Assembly: GCF_003480315.1 (NCBI RefSeq)
Contig: NZ_QUIV01000002.1
Location: 62,324 to 126,323 of the forward strand
DNA from: Clostridium sp. AM33-3
GTDB lineage: Bacteria; Bacillota; Clostridia; Lachnospirales; Lachnospiraceae
Direction of reading: 5' to 3'
Length of the DNA stretch: 64,000 nucleotides
Shown: positions 23,514-31,888 of the stretch, one piece after another
Layout: the number at the start of each line of letters is the position of its first letter
How positions within the stretch are numbered: position 1 is the first letter of the stretch
The notes under the pieces: generated by a model
What the model saw: only the letters and a program-made list of their open reading frames with translations
Database searches by the model: none
Told to the model about the DNA's origin: nothing
Program-made: the position numbers and the translations under genes

Positions 23514-25433
23514 TTATGAGAAGCGAAGGATTGCAGTTCCGTATGCTGGCAGCGGCAGGGATACGGAATATGGCTGGCCGTCGCACTCGGATTTGACTGC
23601 TTTTAAGACCGGAGCCTTCTCTCCGGTTTTGTAAGAACCGTGCTCGTTATCAAGGATTACGGTATAATTGCCGCGTTTCGGAACGCCGACCCGGTAATCC
23701 GGCCGTGCTACCGGTGTGAAGTTACATACGAACAGGAGACTCTTTTTGTGGTTCTTCGCGTAGCGCACGAAGCTGTAAATGCTGCGGTCTCCGTCGTTGG
23801 CATTGATCCAGGAAAAACCGTCCCAGTCATCATCGGATTCATAAAGTGCCGGGTATTTCTGATAAATATGTAACAGGTCGCGCACATAATTCTGCAGGTC
23901 CTTATGCAGGTCTTCCTCAGTCAGGTGCCAGTCCAGACTAACCTTTTCATCCCACTCGTGAAGCTGGCCGAAATCCTGTCCCATGAACAGAAGCTTCTTG
24001 CCCGGATGTCCCAGCATGAAGGTGTAGCCGGCTTTCAGATTGGCAAATTTATCACCAAAGAGGCCGGGCATTTTGTTGATCATGGAGCATTTTAAGTGGA
24101 CCACTTCATCATGGGAAAGTACCAGAATAAAGTTCTCGCTGTTAAAGTAGGTGAGACCGAAGGTCATCTTATGATGATTAAATTTGCGGAAGTATGGGTC
24201 CAGCTTCATATACTCCAGGAAATCGTGCATCCAGCCCATGTTCCATTTAAAGGTGAAGCCCAGCCCGCCCTCCTTCGGGTCGTGTGTGACTAACGGCCAT
24301 GCAGTGGATTCCTCGGCAATGACCATGGCGCCGTGGCCGCGCTGGACCACAACCGTGTTTAAGTGACGGAAAAATTCAATGGCTTCCAGATTCTGGTTGC
24401 CGCCGTACCGGTTTGGCACCCACTCGCCATCCTTGCGTCCGTAGTCGAGATAGAGCATGGAAGCTACCGCATCCACGCGCAGGCCATCTACATGAAACTG
24501 CTCGATCCAGTAGAGGGCGTTGGCAATGAGGAAGTTGGAAACCTCATGCTTCTCATAGTCGAAGACTTTGGTACCCCAGTCCGGGTGTTCGCCCTTGCGC
24601 GGGTCTGCGTACTCAAAGAGCGCCTGTCCGTCAAAATCAGCAAGGCCGTGGGCATCCCGCGGGAAGTGGGCCGGAACCCAGTCCAGGATGACGCCGATGC
24701 CTTTTTTGTGCATATAGTTTACAAAATATTTGAATTCCTCCGGGGTGCCATAGCGGGAGGTGGGAGCATAATAGCCGGTTACCTGATAACCCCAGGAGCC
24801 ATCGTACGGATGCTCTGCAATCCCCATCAGTTCTACATGGGTGTAGCCCATCTCCTTCACGTAGGCGGCCAGCTCGGCGGCAGCTTCCTTATAGGTATAA
24901 TAGCCGTCCTTTTCCGGGCGGTTTTTCTTTTTCCAGGAGCCCAGGTGTACCTCATAGATGCTCATGGCCGCCTCGCGCGGGTTGGTGTTTTCACGTTTCT
25001 GTACCCAGGTGCCATCCGTCCAGCGGAACGTGTCGTTGAAGGCAGTAATGGATGCCGTGCCAGGCCGGTATTCGGCGTACTGGGCAAACGGGTCAGCCTT
25101 AAAAATGACCTTGCCGGTCTGGGTAGTGATGGCAAATTTATAAAGCTCGCCCGGTTTGATGCCGGGAATAAAGCGCTCGTAAATGCCGGAGGTTTCCAAC
25201 ACCTGCATAGGGCAGGCATCGGGATCCCAGTTATTAAAGTCACCTACTACGCTGACAGATGCAGCGTGTGGAGCCCATACCGCAAAATAATAGCCGTCTT
25301 TGCCATCGAAGGTTTTCGGGTGGGCGCCGAGTTTGTTGTAGATCTCATAGTGGGTACCTTCTCCGAACAGGTAACGGTCACCGGCGGTGATAAAGCCGGT
25401 CTCGGTCTGCTTTTTCTTATCTCTGACTGCCAT
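23514..25433 (-). CDS. glgB: 1,4-alpha-glucan branching enzyme
   Basis: This 639-residue GH13 protein makes alpha-1,6 branches in glycogen. The N-terminal CBM48 region (FAVWAPHAASVSVVGDFNNW) is followed by the (beta/alpha)8 barrel. Region I lies within GVILDWVPAHF. The nucleophile region is DGLRVDAVASMLYLDYGR, the acid/base is in VIAEEST, and VLSHDEVVH is region IV. The length is typical of GlgB with a short N-terminus. GGAGG precedes the ATG. It begins 4 nt downstream of the amylase gene, with which it must be co-transcribed. Confidence 0.96.
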   Translation of the reverse strand: MAVRDKKKQTETGFITAGDRYLFGEGTHYEIYNKLGAHPKTFDGKDGYYFAVWAPHAASVSVVGDFNNWDPDACPMQVLETSGIYERFIPGIKPGELYKFAITTQTGKVIFKADPFAQYAEYRPGTASITAFNDTFRWTDGTWVQKRENTNPREAAMSIYEVHLGSWKKKNRPEKDGYYTYKEAAAELAAYVKEMGYTHVELMGIAEHPYDGSWGYQVTGYYAPTSRYGTPEEFKYFVNYMHKKGIGVILDWVPAHFPRDAHGLADFDGQALFEYADPRKGEHPDWGTKVFDYEKHEVSNFLIANALYWIEQFHVDGLRVDAVASMLYLDYGRKDGEWVPNRYGGNQNLEAIEFFRHLNTVVVQRGHGAMVIAEESTAWPLVTHDPKEGGLGFTFKWNMGWMHDFLEYMKLDPYFRKFNHHKMTFGLTYFNSENFILVLSHDEVVHLKCSMINKMPGLFGDKFANLKAGYTFMLGHPGKKLLFMGQDFGQLHEWDEKVSLDWHLTEEDLHKDLQNYVRDLLHIYQKYPALYESDDDWDGFSWINANDGDRSIYSFVRYAKNHKKSLLFVCNFTPVARPDYRVGVPKRGNYTVILDNEHGSYKTGEKAPVLKAVKSECDGQPYSVSLPLPAYGTAILRFS

Positions 25434-25437
25434 AAGG

Positions 25438-26772
25438 TCAATCCTCCCTGATCTTTAAGACAACACTGCTGTTGCCCGGTAATGTAAGATTTAATGTTCC
25501 GTTCTCAACTGGAATGATGGAGCCGTCCATCAGATTTTCTGCCTGGGAAGCATGCAGCGGGACTGGGATAGAAAGGCGGCTTTCCTGGTCATCACTGTTG
25601 GCTGCGGTGATGCAGATACTTCCCTGGGCATGTCTGGCGAAGGCGTACTGCCGGTTGGTGAGCAGCAGTTCCTGATAGCGTCCGCCGTGAAACTCCGGAT
25701 TTTTCGTGTGGATGCGGGCCAGCTTTGCGATCAGGTCCGTAAGATCACTGTGCTTTGCTTCGCCCTCTTTCAGGGTGATGCAGGGACGCAGGGCTGCATC
25801 GCTTTCGCGGGTCCTCATGCCTTCCAGCCCCCACTCGCCTCCATAATAGATGGAAGGAATGCCCGGAAGGGTGAAGAGCAGTGTCCATGCCAGCGGCAGA
25901 TGTGCTTTTTTGTTTAGCTTGCTGGCAATGCGGTTTTCATCGTGATTGTCCAGGAAGGTGTAAAGCCTGGTGCCAATGGCTTCCAGTCTCCGCACATTGT
26001 GGGCAATCTCAAAGAAGTTGTGGTCATTGAGCCCGGAGTACAGGCTCTTATGTAATTCGTAGTTGGTGACGGAATGCAGCATGCCATCGTTCACCCATCG
26101 GCTGTATTCCCCGTGGATCACCTCGCCCATGAGCCAGAAATCCGGCTTCATGGAAGCGGTCTGGGTGCGCATCTCCTGCATGAATCCGAAATCCATGACA
26201 TTGGCGCAGTCTAAACGGATGCCGTCAATGTCAAATTCGGAAATCCAGAAGCGGATGACATCGAACAGATACTGCTTTACCTCCGGATTCTGCAGATTCA
26301 GACAGGGCAGCTCGAAATGTCCCTGCCATGCTTCATAGCCGAAACCATCGTTGTAAGGGCTGTTCCAGCCAAAGTTCACGCCCTTGTACCAGCCGCAGTA
26401 GCGGGAACCTTCGCGGTTCTTCTGAATATCCCGGAATGCGAAAAACTCGCGGCCGGTGTGGTTAAATACTCCGTCTACGACTACCCTGATGCCTGCCTCA
26501 TGGCAGAGTCTCGTGAAATGGCGGAAGCCTTCGTTTGTGCCAAGCCTGCGGTCTGCAAGCCTGTAATCCCGGGTGTCGTAGCCATGGGAGGAGGACTCAA
26601 AGAGCGGTCCGATGTAAAGGGCGGTGCAGCCTGTGGCTTCCATGTGGGCAACCCATTGGTTCAGTTCCGGAAAGCGGTCGGCTGCGGCGTCTTCGGTGTT
26701 GACGAATGGCGCCCCCAGCATACCCAGCGGGTAAATGTGATAAAAAACTGCTTTGTCATACCATGATGCCAT
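25438..26772 (-). CDS. GH13 alpha-glucosidase/amylase family protein
   Basis: This 444-residue cytoplasmic glycosidase has GH13 motifs: VVVDGVFNHTG (region I), GIRLDCANVM (nucleophile Asp), LMGEVIHGEY (acid Glu) and TFLDNHDENRIAS (transition-state Asp). No signal peptide is present. It probably trims maltodextrins or glycogen branches together with GlgB, and the exact bond specificity is unknown. ATG 26772 has AGGAGG 11 nt upstream, while an in-frame TTG at 26781 is too close to that site. Confidence 0.9.
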   Translation of the reverse strand: MASWYDKAVFYHIYPLGMLGAPFVNTEDAAADRFPELNQWVAHMEATGCTALYIGPLFESSSHGYDTRDYRLADRRLGTNEGFRHFTRLCHEAGIRVVVDGVFNHTGREFFAFRDIQKNREGSRYCGWYKGVNFGWNSPYNDGFGYEAWQGHFELPCLNLQNPEVKQYLFDVIRFWISEFDIDGIRLDCANVMDFGFMQEMRTQTASMKPDFWLMGEVIHGEYSRWVNDGMLHSVTNYELHKSLYSGLNDHNFFEIAHNVRRLEAIGTRLYTFLDNHDENRIASKLNKKAHLPLAWTLLFTLPGIPSIYYGGEWGLEGMRTRESDAALRPCITLKEGEAKHSDLTDLIAKLARIHTKNPEFHGGRYQELLLTNRQYAFARHAQGSICITAANSDDQESRLSIPVPLHASQAENLMDGSIIPVENGTLNLTLPGNSSVVLKIRED

Positions 26773-26808
26773 AAATATCAAGTCCTCCTGATTACATAGT
26801 TTCGTTTT

Positions 26809-27045
26809 TTAAAAATCCAGCCGTTCCAGAAGCTTGAAGCGCCGGAGCAGAAACTGATAGCGGAGCCAGACTGCATTCAGCTCGTAGATACAGCAGTCGA
26901 TCAGTGGTGGCTCTGTCACCTGATCGAACTGGTTTAACAGGGATTCCATTTTTTGCTGGGTCTGATGGATTTCTGCCTTCAGTTTCAGGTTTTCCCCGGC
27001 TGATGCCTGGTGGCGGCCAGGGAAGAATGGTCTGTTGTTTTTCAT
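26809..27045 (-). CDS. DUF2508 (YaaL-like) protein
   Basis: This 78-residue charged protein has the C-terminal pattern EPPLIDCCIYELNAVWLRYQFLLRR. It resembles the DUF2508 family of small Firmicute proteins whose role is unknown. AAAGGAGTG stands before the ATG. It sits between the ArsR regulator and the amylase gene in the same direction. Confidence 0.65.
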   Translation of the reverse strand: MKNNRPFFPGRHQASAGENLKLKAEIHQTQQKMESLLNQFDQVTEPPLIDCCIYELNAVWLRYQFLLRRFKLLERLDF

Positions 27046-27105
27046 AGCTTTACACTCCTTTTGGAATGTAGTATCTGGAATACATGGAAAAAATATACGC
27101 GTTTA

Positions 27106-27441
27106 TTACGGTTTCTGGCTGAAGATTTCTTCGACCAGGTAGCCAAGTTTCATCAGCTGCCTTGTGCAGTCCATAAAGGTGAGACGGTAGTAATTGGAAG
27201 TACCGGACTGGGTAACTTCTACCAGTCCGCAGCTTTTCATGATCTTTAAATGATGTGAGATAGCCGGTCTGGACAGATTGGTCTGCCGGGTGATCTCGTT
27301 GACGTTCAGCCCTTCCGTGTGACCGTTCTGGGAGGCAATGCACAATGCTTCGATGATGTTTAAGCGGACCTCATCTCCGAGGGCGATAAACAGCGGCATA
27401 CAGCTGTGAAACAGTTCCTGTAGTTCTTTGGAGTCCGCCAT
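27106..27441 (-). CDS. ArsR-family transcriptional regulator
   Basis: This 111-residue winged-helix protein has DEVRLNIIEAL, the recognition region NVNEITRQTNLSRPAISHHLKIMKSCGLV, and a wing with GTSNYYRL. No CxC metal site of ArsR or SmtB is evident, so the signal may not be a metal. AAAGGAGG precedes the ATG at 27441. It is the first gene of an operon with DUF2508, amylase and glgB. The promoter carries a perfect palindrome next to the -10 box, which suggests autoregulation and control of glycogen genes. Confidence 0.85.
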   Translation of the reverse strand: MADSKELQELFHSCMPLFIALGDEVRLNIIEALCIASQNGHTEGLNVNEITRQTNLSRPAISHHLKIMKSCGLVEVTQSGTSNYYRLTFMDCTRQLMKLGYLVEEIFSQKP

Positions 27442-27466
27442 ACAAACCTCCTTTGGTTTAAAAAAT

Positions 27467-27507
27467 TGAACTAAGTTCATTCTATCACGACAGATTGTTC
27501 ACGTCAA
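27467..27507 (-). promoter_or_regulatory. Promoter and palindromic operator of the ArsR-glycogen operon
   Basis: On the minus strand TTGACG (27507-27502), 17 nt and TAGAAT (27484-27479) form a strong promoter. TGAACTAAGTTCA (27467-27479) is a perfect 13-nt palindrome touching the -10 and covering the predicted start, ideal for repression by the first gene product. Confidence 0.7.
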
Positions 27508-27561
27508 CCAAAATAAATGGATCAAAAACAAAGTTTTTCGTCAAAATGTCCTAAGATGCGC

Positions 27562-27593
27562 AAAAAAATACCGCCTGGTCTTTGGCCAGACGG
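27562..27593 (-). terminator. Rho-independent terminator
   Basis: On the minus strand CCGTCTGG pairs with CCAGGCGG, followed by a T7 run. It ends the transcript of the small ORF at 27614-27871. Confidence 0.85.
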
Positions 27594-27613
27594 TGTGGAA
27601 CGCAGAGCGGCAG

Positions 27614-27871
27614 TTACTCATCGAAGTCGGTTTCAAATATACCTTCCGGGGTGCGCATGGTGAGGATACCCAGATTAAATGCTTCGTCGGAAATGGTGAT
27701 GTGATATTCAAATACCACATCCTCTTCAAATTTGGAGAGAACAACATAATCTCCGTTTTCTTTTCCTTCGATCTGATCGCAGATGTCGTTGTAGACGGCT
27801 TCACCGGAGATTTCACGCGGGTATCCGGATGCTTTGATCTTTGCTTCAATGGCTTCATATAATTCATTCAT
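27614..27871 (-). CDS. Conserved small acidic protein, hypothetical
   Basis: This 85-residue acidic protein (MNELYEAIEAKIKASGYPREISG ... DYVVLSKFEEDVVFEYHI) has no recognised motif. It looks like a compact alpha+beta domain. A good promoter, an AAAAGGAG ribosome binding site and its own terminator show that it is a real single-gene unit. No function can be offered. Confidence 0.75.
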   Translation of the reverse strand: MNELYEAIEAKIKASGYPREISGEAVYNDICDQIEGKENGDYVVLSKFEEDVVFEYHITISDEAFNLGILTMRTPEGIFETDFDE

Positions 27872-27908
27872 GGTGATGGTACTCCTTTTCTTGATTCCGA
27901 TAGCTTCA

Positions 27909-27937
27909 GTATAACATCTTCACAGGATGATGTCCAA
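27909..27937 (-). promoter_or_regulatory. Promoter of the small acidic protein gene
   Basis: On the minus strand TTGGAC (27937-27932), 17 nt and TTATAC (27914-27909) lie about 38 nt upstream of the ATG. Confidence 0.5.
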
Positions 27938-28015
27938 TTATTTGGAGAGAGCAGGTGCCGGCTTAGAAGCCGGATCATACAGTCGAACTTTGTCGTTTTA
28001 TGCAGGATGTGTATA

Positions 28016-28044
28016 TTGACGGAAATCCTGATCTCCGGTATGAT
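28016..28044 (+). promoter_or_regulatory. Promoter of the Tad pilus operon
   Basis: TTGACG (28016-28021), 17 nt and TATGAT (28039-28044) precede the first tad gene. The leader then carries a direct repeat of TGGCAGCGCC (about 28081 and 28102). Confidence 0.6.
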
Positions 28045-28122
28045 AAGTCCACAATCAACGCATCGGTCTGATGCGAAGTCTGGCAGCGCCGCTTAAGTTA
28101 TGGCAGCGCCTGCCGGATATCA

Positions 28123-28749
28123 ATGTATGATCTCAGCCGTTTCGGCAGAATTTTCATGATGGATTTTACAGCAGGCAGCAGCCTGGTATTTGAGACAGGT
28201 ATGTGCCGGAAAAGGTGGTGGTATCTCGTAGAATATGGGACAGAACATCTGATATTATGCGCAGGTGTAATGGTGTGTGCGTGGACGGATCTGAAATATG
28301 GAAAGGTAAGGAATTACTGGCTTTGGCTGCTGACTGTTGCCGGTGTGCTGCATAGAGGCTCTGCATTTTTTTTCGGTGCAGTATTATTTCTGGTAGCAGG
28401 AATGTGCCTGTTCCGTTTTCGTGTTATGGGCGCAGGGGATGGTAAGCTGATGGCTGTGATTGGCGGTTATCTTGGTCCTTTGCCGGGATTTTACGCGATA
28501 GCGCTGGGGTTTTTGACAGGAGCCGTATGGAGCCTGTGGAGAATGAAACGCTACGGTGTGGCAGCAGAGCGGTTTAATTATATGAAACGCTATGTAGAAA
28601 TGGTGACTGCCAGCCGGAACATTCAGCCATATGATTCCCTGGATCAGCCGCAGGCGGTTCATCATATCCCGTTTGCAGTTTGCCTGGCGGCCGGTGTGCT
28701 GGGGTATTTGTTCCTTTCCTGGTGTGGTTTTGGGGTAACTGTTCAGTAG
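28123..28749 (+). CDS. A24 prepilin peptidase (TadV/CpaA-like), first copy
   Basis: This membrane aspartyl protease of up to 208 residues processes Flp-type prepilins. The two catalytic aspartates are in WTDLKYGKVRN and in the GxGD motif GAGDGKLMAV. About five hydrophobic helices are present. The start is unclear. ATG 28123 has no clear ribosome binding site, and in-frame ATGs at 28159 and 28201 are alternatives. The helices and motifs all lie after residue 40. It leads the Tad cluster, which holds a second A24 peptidase at 36518. Confidence 0.8.
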   Translation: MYDLSRFGRIFMMDFTAGSSLVFETGMCRKRWWYLVEYGTEHLILCAGVMVCAWTDLKYGKVRNYWLWLLTVAGVLHRGSAFFFGAVLFLVAGMCLFRFRVMGAGDGKLMAVIGGYLGPLPGFYAIALGFLTGAVWSLWRMKRYGVAAERFNYMKRYVEMVTASRNIQPYDSLDQPQAVHHIPFAVCLAAGVLGYLFLSWCGFGVTVQ

Positions 28750-28811
28750 GTCTGCGCACTTGTTTGCGCTGACCGTGAGAACACATGGGAATGATGAAAA
28801 GGGGGAAGATG

Positions 28812-29792
28812 ATGAAAAAGATTATGGCAGTCTACGATGCAGACTCCCGGTATGCAGACCGTCTGGCAGAGTTCGTGAATCAGAGAAGTCAGGTTCCGTT
28901 CCAGGTGGTCGCTTTTACCAGTCTGGAAAAACTAAAAGAGTTTGCAGCGCGCGAGAAAATTGATCTGCTGCTGGCTGGCAGCGGAGTAGAGAAGGAGCAG
29001 CTTGACGGGATCCCGGCAGCGCAGGTTGTGTGGCTTAGTGAGAATGGGGTGGCTGAAGAGGGCGAGGCCGTGGTTTATAAATATCAGGCATCGGACGATC
29101 TTCTGAGGGAAGTAATGTCCTGGTATCGGCCACAGGAGATTCCGGTACTCATGACAGCCGCAGGCAGACGCAGCAGGATCACAGGAGTATATTCACCAAT
29201 CGGACGGTGCGGAAAAACCAGTTTTGCGCTGACGCTGGGGCAGGTACTGGCCCGGGAGGAAAAGGTGCTTTATATCACACTGGAAGAATTTTCCGGTCTT
29301 TCTGCATTGACAGGGACCGTGTATACAGGCGGTCTTTCCGATCTGCTTTATTATTATACCCAGCGCGAGTACAGTTCAGTACGCCTGGGAAGTGTTACCT
29401 ACAACTGGGGGGAGCTGGACTATATTCCTCCGGTGACTTATGCAGAGGATAAGAATGGAATCCGCCAGGAGGTGTTTTCCGGACTAGTGCAGCGGATCGC
29501 AGCGGATGGAACTTACGAAGAGCTGATCCTGGATGTGGGAGGATTTTGCGGAGGTTCAGAAGAACTTCTTGGCATTTGTGATGTGGTCTATGTACCGGTA
29601 AAAGATGATGTAGTATCTACGGCAAAGCTGGAAGAATGGAAAACATATCTGAACCGGTCAGGACGCAGTGCAGTCTGGGAAAAGCTGCGGTTTTTAAAGC
29701 TCCCGGAACCGGGGCCGCTTCCAGCCAGGGAAAGCTATCTGGAACAGCTTTTATGGAGTGATCTGGGAGATTTTGTCCGGGAATTAAGATAG
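28812..29792 (+). CDS. CpaE/TadZ-like ATPase with receiver-like N-terminus
   Basis: This protein of about 326 residues has an N-terminal receiver-like domain (MAVYDADSRYADRLAEFV ... IDLLLAGSG). A MinD/ParA-type domain follows, with P-loop SPIGRCGKTSFALTLG near residue 130. ELILDVGGFCGG and a switch region come later. In Tad systems this protein places the secretion machine in the cell. The receiver part lacks a convincing phosphorylation Asp. The second of two tandem ATGs is chosen for spacing from the AAAAGGGGG site; ATG 28809 is possible. Confidence 0.8.
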   Translation: MKKIMAVYDADSRYADRLAEFVNQRSQVPFQVVAFTSLEKLKEFAAREKIDLLLAGSGVEKEQLDGIPAAQVVWLSENGVAEEGEAVVYKYQASDDLLREVMSWYRPQEIPVLMTAAGRRSRITGVYSPIGRCGKTSFALTLGQVLAREEKVLYITLEEFSGLSALTGTVYTGGLSDLLYYYTQREYSSVRLGSVTYNWGELDYIPPVTYAEDKNGIRQEVFSGLVQRIAADGTYEELILDVGGFCGGSEELLGICDVVYVPVKDDVVSTAKLEEWKTYLNRSGRSAVWEKLRFLKLPEPGPLPARESYLEQLLWSDLGDFVRELR

Positions 29793-29863
29793 CGCCGGTA
29801 CCTGGGCCAAAACGAAGCCTGCGCTGCAAAACAGGTGCAGCAGCGAAAAATGGGAAGAAGGGG

Positions 29864-31138
29864 ATGGTGAAGCTGGTGGAGAATACGGAGGAAACGGTCC
29901 ATGCAAAGAAACTGCTGGACGAGCTGCGCAGCGAGGTGCGGGAGGCGCTGAGCGGTTTTGAGCAGATTGGGGATGACGAACTGTATGACTGCATTGAACA
30001 GGCCGTTGCCGGAGTGGCAGAGCGGCAGTATCTGCCCCTGGGACAGAGGATTGATTTGAAAAACAGGCTTTTTGACAGCTTCCGGCGACTGGATATCCTG
30101 CAGGAACTGGTGGATGATCCGGAGGTGACGGAGATTATGGTAAACGGAAAGGATCATATTTTCGTGGAACGGAGCGGCAGGCTGGAACGCTGGGATCGCA
30201 GCTTTGAACAGGTGGAGCAGCTGGAGGATATGATCCAGCAGATCGTCAGCAAAATTAACCGTGTTGTAAATGTGAGCAGGCCGATCGCGGATGCACGTCT
30301 GGTGGAGGATGGTTCGCGTGTGCACATTGTGCTTCCGCCAATTGCCTTGGATGGACCGGTTGTGACGATTCGAAAATTTCCGGAGCCAATTACCATAGAC
30401 CGGCTGATCCGTTATGGATCCCTGACCCGTGAAGCCGCTGATTTTCTGGAAAAGCTGGTCCGGTCCGGGTATAACATTTTTATCAGCGGTGGGACCGGAT
30501 CCGGCAAGACTACATTTTTGAATGCCTTATCTGCCTATATTCCGGAAACTGAGCGGGTTATTACCATAGAGGATTCCGCAGAATTGCAGATTACCCAGAT
30601 TCCCAATCTGGTTCGTCTGGAGACCCGCAGAGCCAATGCAGAGGGAGAAGGCGCTGTAGAGATCAGTGACCTGATCCGTGCATCACTTCGTATGAGACCT
30701 AATTATCTGATTGTCGGGGAGGTGCGCGGAAAGGAATGCCTGGATATGCTGCAGGCACTGAATACCGGACATTTTGGCCTGTCCACCGGACATGGAAACA
30801 GTGCTAGGGATATGCTGTCGCGCCTGGAAACCATGACGCTCATGGCAGCAGATATTCCTCTGACTGCGGTGCGGGGGCAGATTGCCTCTGCAATCGATAT
30901 TCTGGTGCATCTCGGCAGGCTGAGGGACAGAAGCCGGCGGGTGCTGGAAATTACGGAAGTAACCGGATACGCGGAGGGCGAGATTCAGTTAAATCCGCTT
31001 TACCGGTTTGAGGAAAGGGGAGATGAGGATGAGGACAGGAGCCCGGGCGGCGCAAAGCAGGGCGTCCGCGGCAGCCTCACAGCAGTCGGAACGCTTGCAA
31101 GGCAGGAAAAGCTTCATGCAGCCGGTTACAGCCTGTAA
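29864..31138 (+). CDS. CpaF/TadA-type secretion ATPase
   Basis: This 424-residue hexameric ATPase powers Flp pilus assembly. The N-terminal domain (NRLFDSFRRLDILQELVDDPEVTEIMVNG) is typical. The Walker A motif ISGGTGSGKTTFLN lies near 209-217, with an Asp box EDSAELQ, the Walker B region YLIVGEVRGKE and a His box TGHFGLSTGHGNSARDML. The last ~38 residues after YRFEERGD are low complexity, and they overlap the start of the next gene by up to 110 nt. The ribosome binding site AAGAAGGGG abuts the ATG. Confidence 0.93.
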   Translation: MVKLVENTEETVHAKKLLDELRSEVREALSGFEQIGDDELYDCIEQAVAGVAERQYLPLGQRIDLKNRLFDSFRRLDILQELVDDPEVTEIMVNGKDHIFVERSGRLERWDRSFEQVEQLEDMIQQIVSKINRVVNVSRPIADARLVEDGSRVHIVLPPIALDGPVVTIRKFPEPITIDRLIRYGSLTREAADFLEKLVRSGYNIFISGGTGSGKTTFLNALSAYIPETERVITIEDSAELQITQIPNLVRLETRRANAEGEGAVEISDLIRASLRMRPNYLIVGEVRGKECLDMLQALNTGHFGLSTGHGNSARDMLSRLETMTLMAADIPLTAVRGQIASAIDILVHLGRLRDRSRRVLEITEVTGYAEGEIQLNPLYRFEERGDEDEDRSPGGAKQGVRGSLTAVGTLARQEKLHAAGYSL

Positions 31139-31886
31139 GCAGCAAATTGACTATGGTACCTATCATTTATCATTTCAGGAAGTACTGCTGGCATTGGGAA
31201 AAGGCGCGGCAGTGAGTGCATTGTTTGCCTATATTTTCTATCGAAGCATGCTGGCATTCGGATTTATGCTTCCGCTGTGCTGCGGAATCCTCATATGGCG
31301 GGAACGCAGACAGCGTTTAAAACGGCGCAAACGCATGCTGGCACAGCAGTTTAAGGAAGCAATGGTCATTCTGGCGGCTTCTTTAAGTGCAGGCTATGCC
31401 GTGGAAAATGCCATGGCGGTAAGCCTGGAGGAATTGCGGCTCCTCTATGGGGAGCAGGGACTGATCGTCCGGGAGTTTTCCGGCATGGTGCAGCAGATCC
31501 GCACAAACCGGAATGTAGAGCAGGTGCTTGCGGAGTTTGCCGGGCGCAGTGGCCTGGAAGATGTGCAGAACCTGGCTGAAGTCCTCGGCATTGGAAAGCG
31601 GACAGGAGGTGATCTGGGAAGTATCATGCGCCATACGGCAGAAGTGATCCGGGATAAGATGCAGGTAAAGGAAGAAATCATCACGCTGACCACGTCACGT
31701 CAGTTTGAGCAGAAGATCATGAATATGATTCCGTTTTTTATCATTGTTTATGTGGAAGGAAGCTCACCGGGATTTTTTGATCAGATGTATTGCACGGGAA
31801 TGGGACGGGTGCTGATGACGATGTGCCTGATTTTGTATCTGACTGCGTTCTGGCTCTCAGAGCGGATTCTGGATATAGAGGTGTGA
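31029..31886 (+). CDS. TadB-like inner-membrane platform protein
   Basis: This T2SSF-domain membrane protein of the Tad system has about 285 residues from ATG 31029. Hydrophobic segments lie near the N-terminus (ALFAYIFYRSMLAFGFMLPLCCGIL) and the C-terminus. The cytoplasmic T2SSF domain includes LAASLSAGYAVENAM and GKRTGGDLGSIMRHTAEVI. ATG 31029 has the strongest site (AGGAAAGGGGAG, 6 nt), but its first ~30 residues are low complexity and overlap cpaF in another frame. ATG 31116 fits family N-termini (IDYGTYHLSF) and reduces the overlap to 23 nt. Confidence 0.85.
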   Translation: MRTGARAAQSRASAAASQQSERLQGRKSFMQPVTACKQQIDYGTYHLSFQEVLLALGKGAAVSALFAYIFYRSMLAFGFMLPLCCGILIWRERRQRLKRRKRMLAQQFKEAMVILAASLSAGYAVENAMAVSLEELRLLYGEQGLIVREFSGMVQQIRTNRNVEQVLAEFAGRSGLEDVQNLAEVLGIGKRTGGDLGSIMRHTAEVIRDKMQVKEEIITLTTSRQFEQKIMNMIPFFIIVYVEGSSPGFFDQMYCTGMGRVLMTMCLILYLTAFWLSERILDIEV

Positions 31887-31888
31887 GC

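Noticed and set aside
24363..25451. Long open frame opposite glgB
   Set aside because: It is antisense to a clear branching enzyme, has no ribosome binding site and no recognisable motif. It arises from codon bias of glgB.
28735..28761. Fourth copy of the 27-nt palindrome
   Set aside because: Only the first half (GTAACTGTTCAGTA) matches. The second arm is missing and the site is at the end of a coding region.
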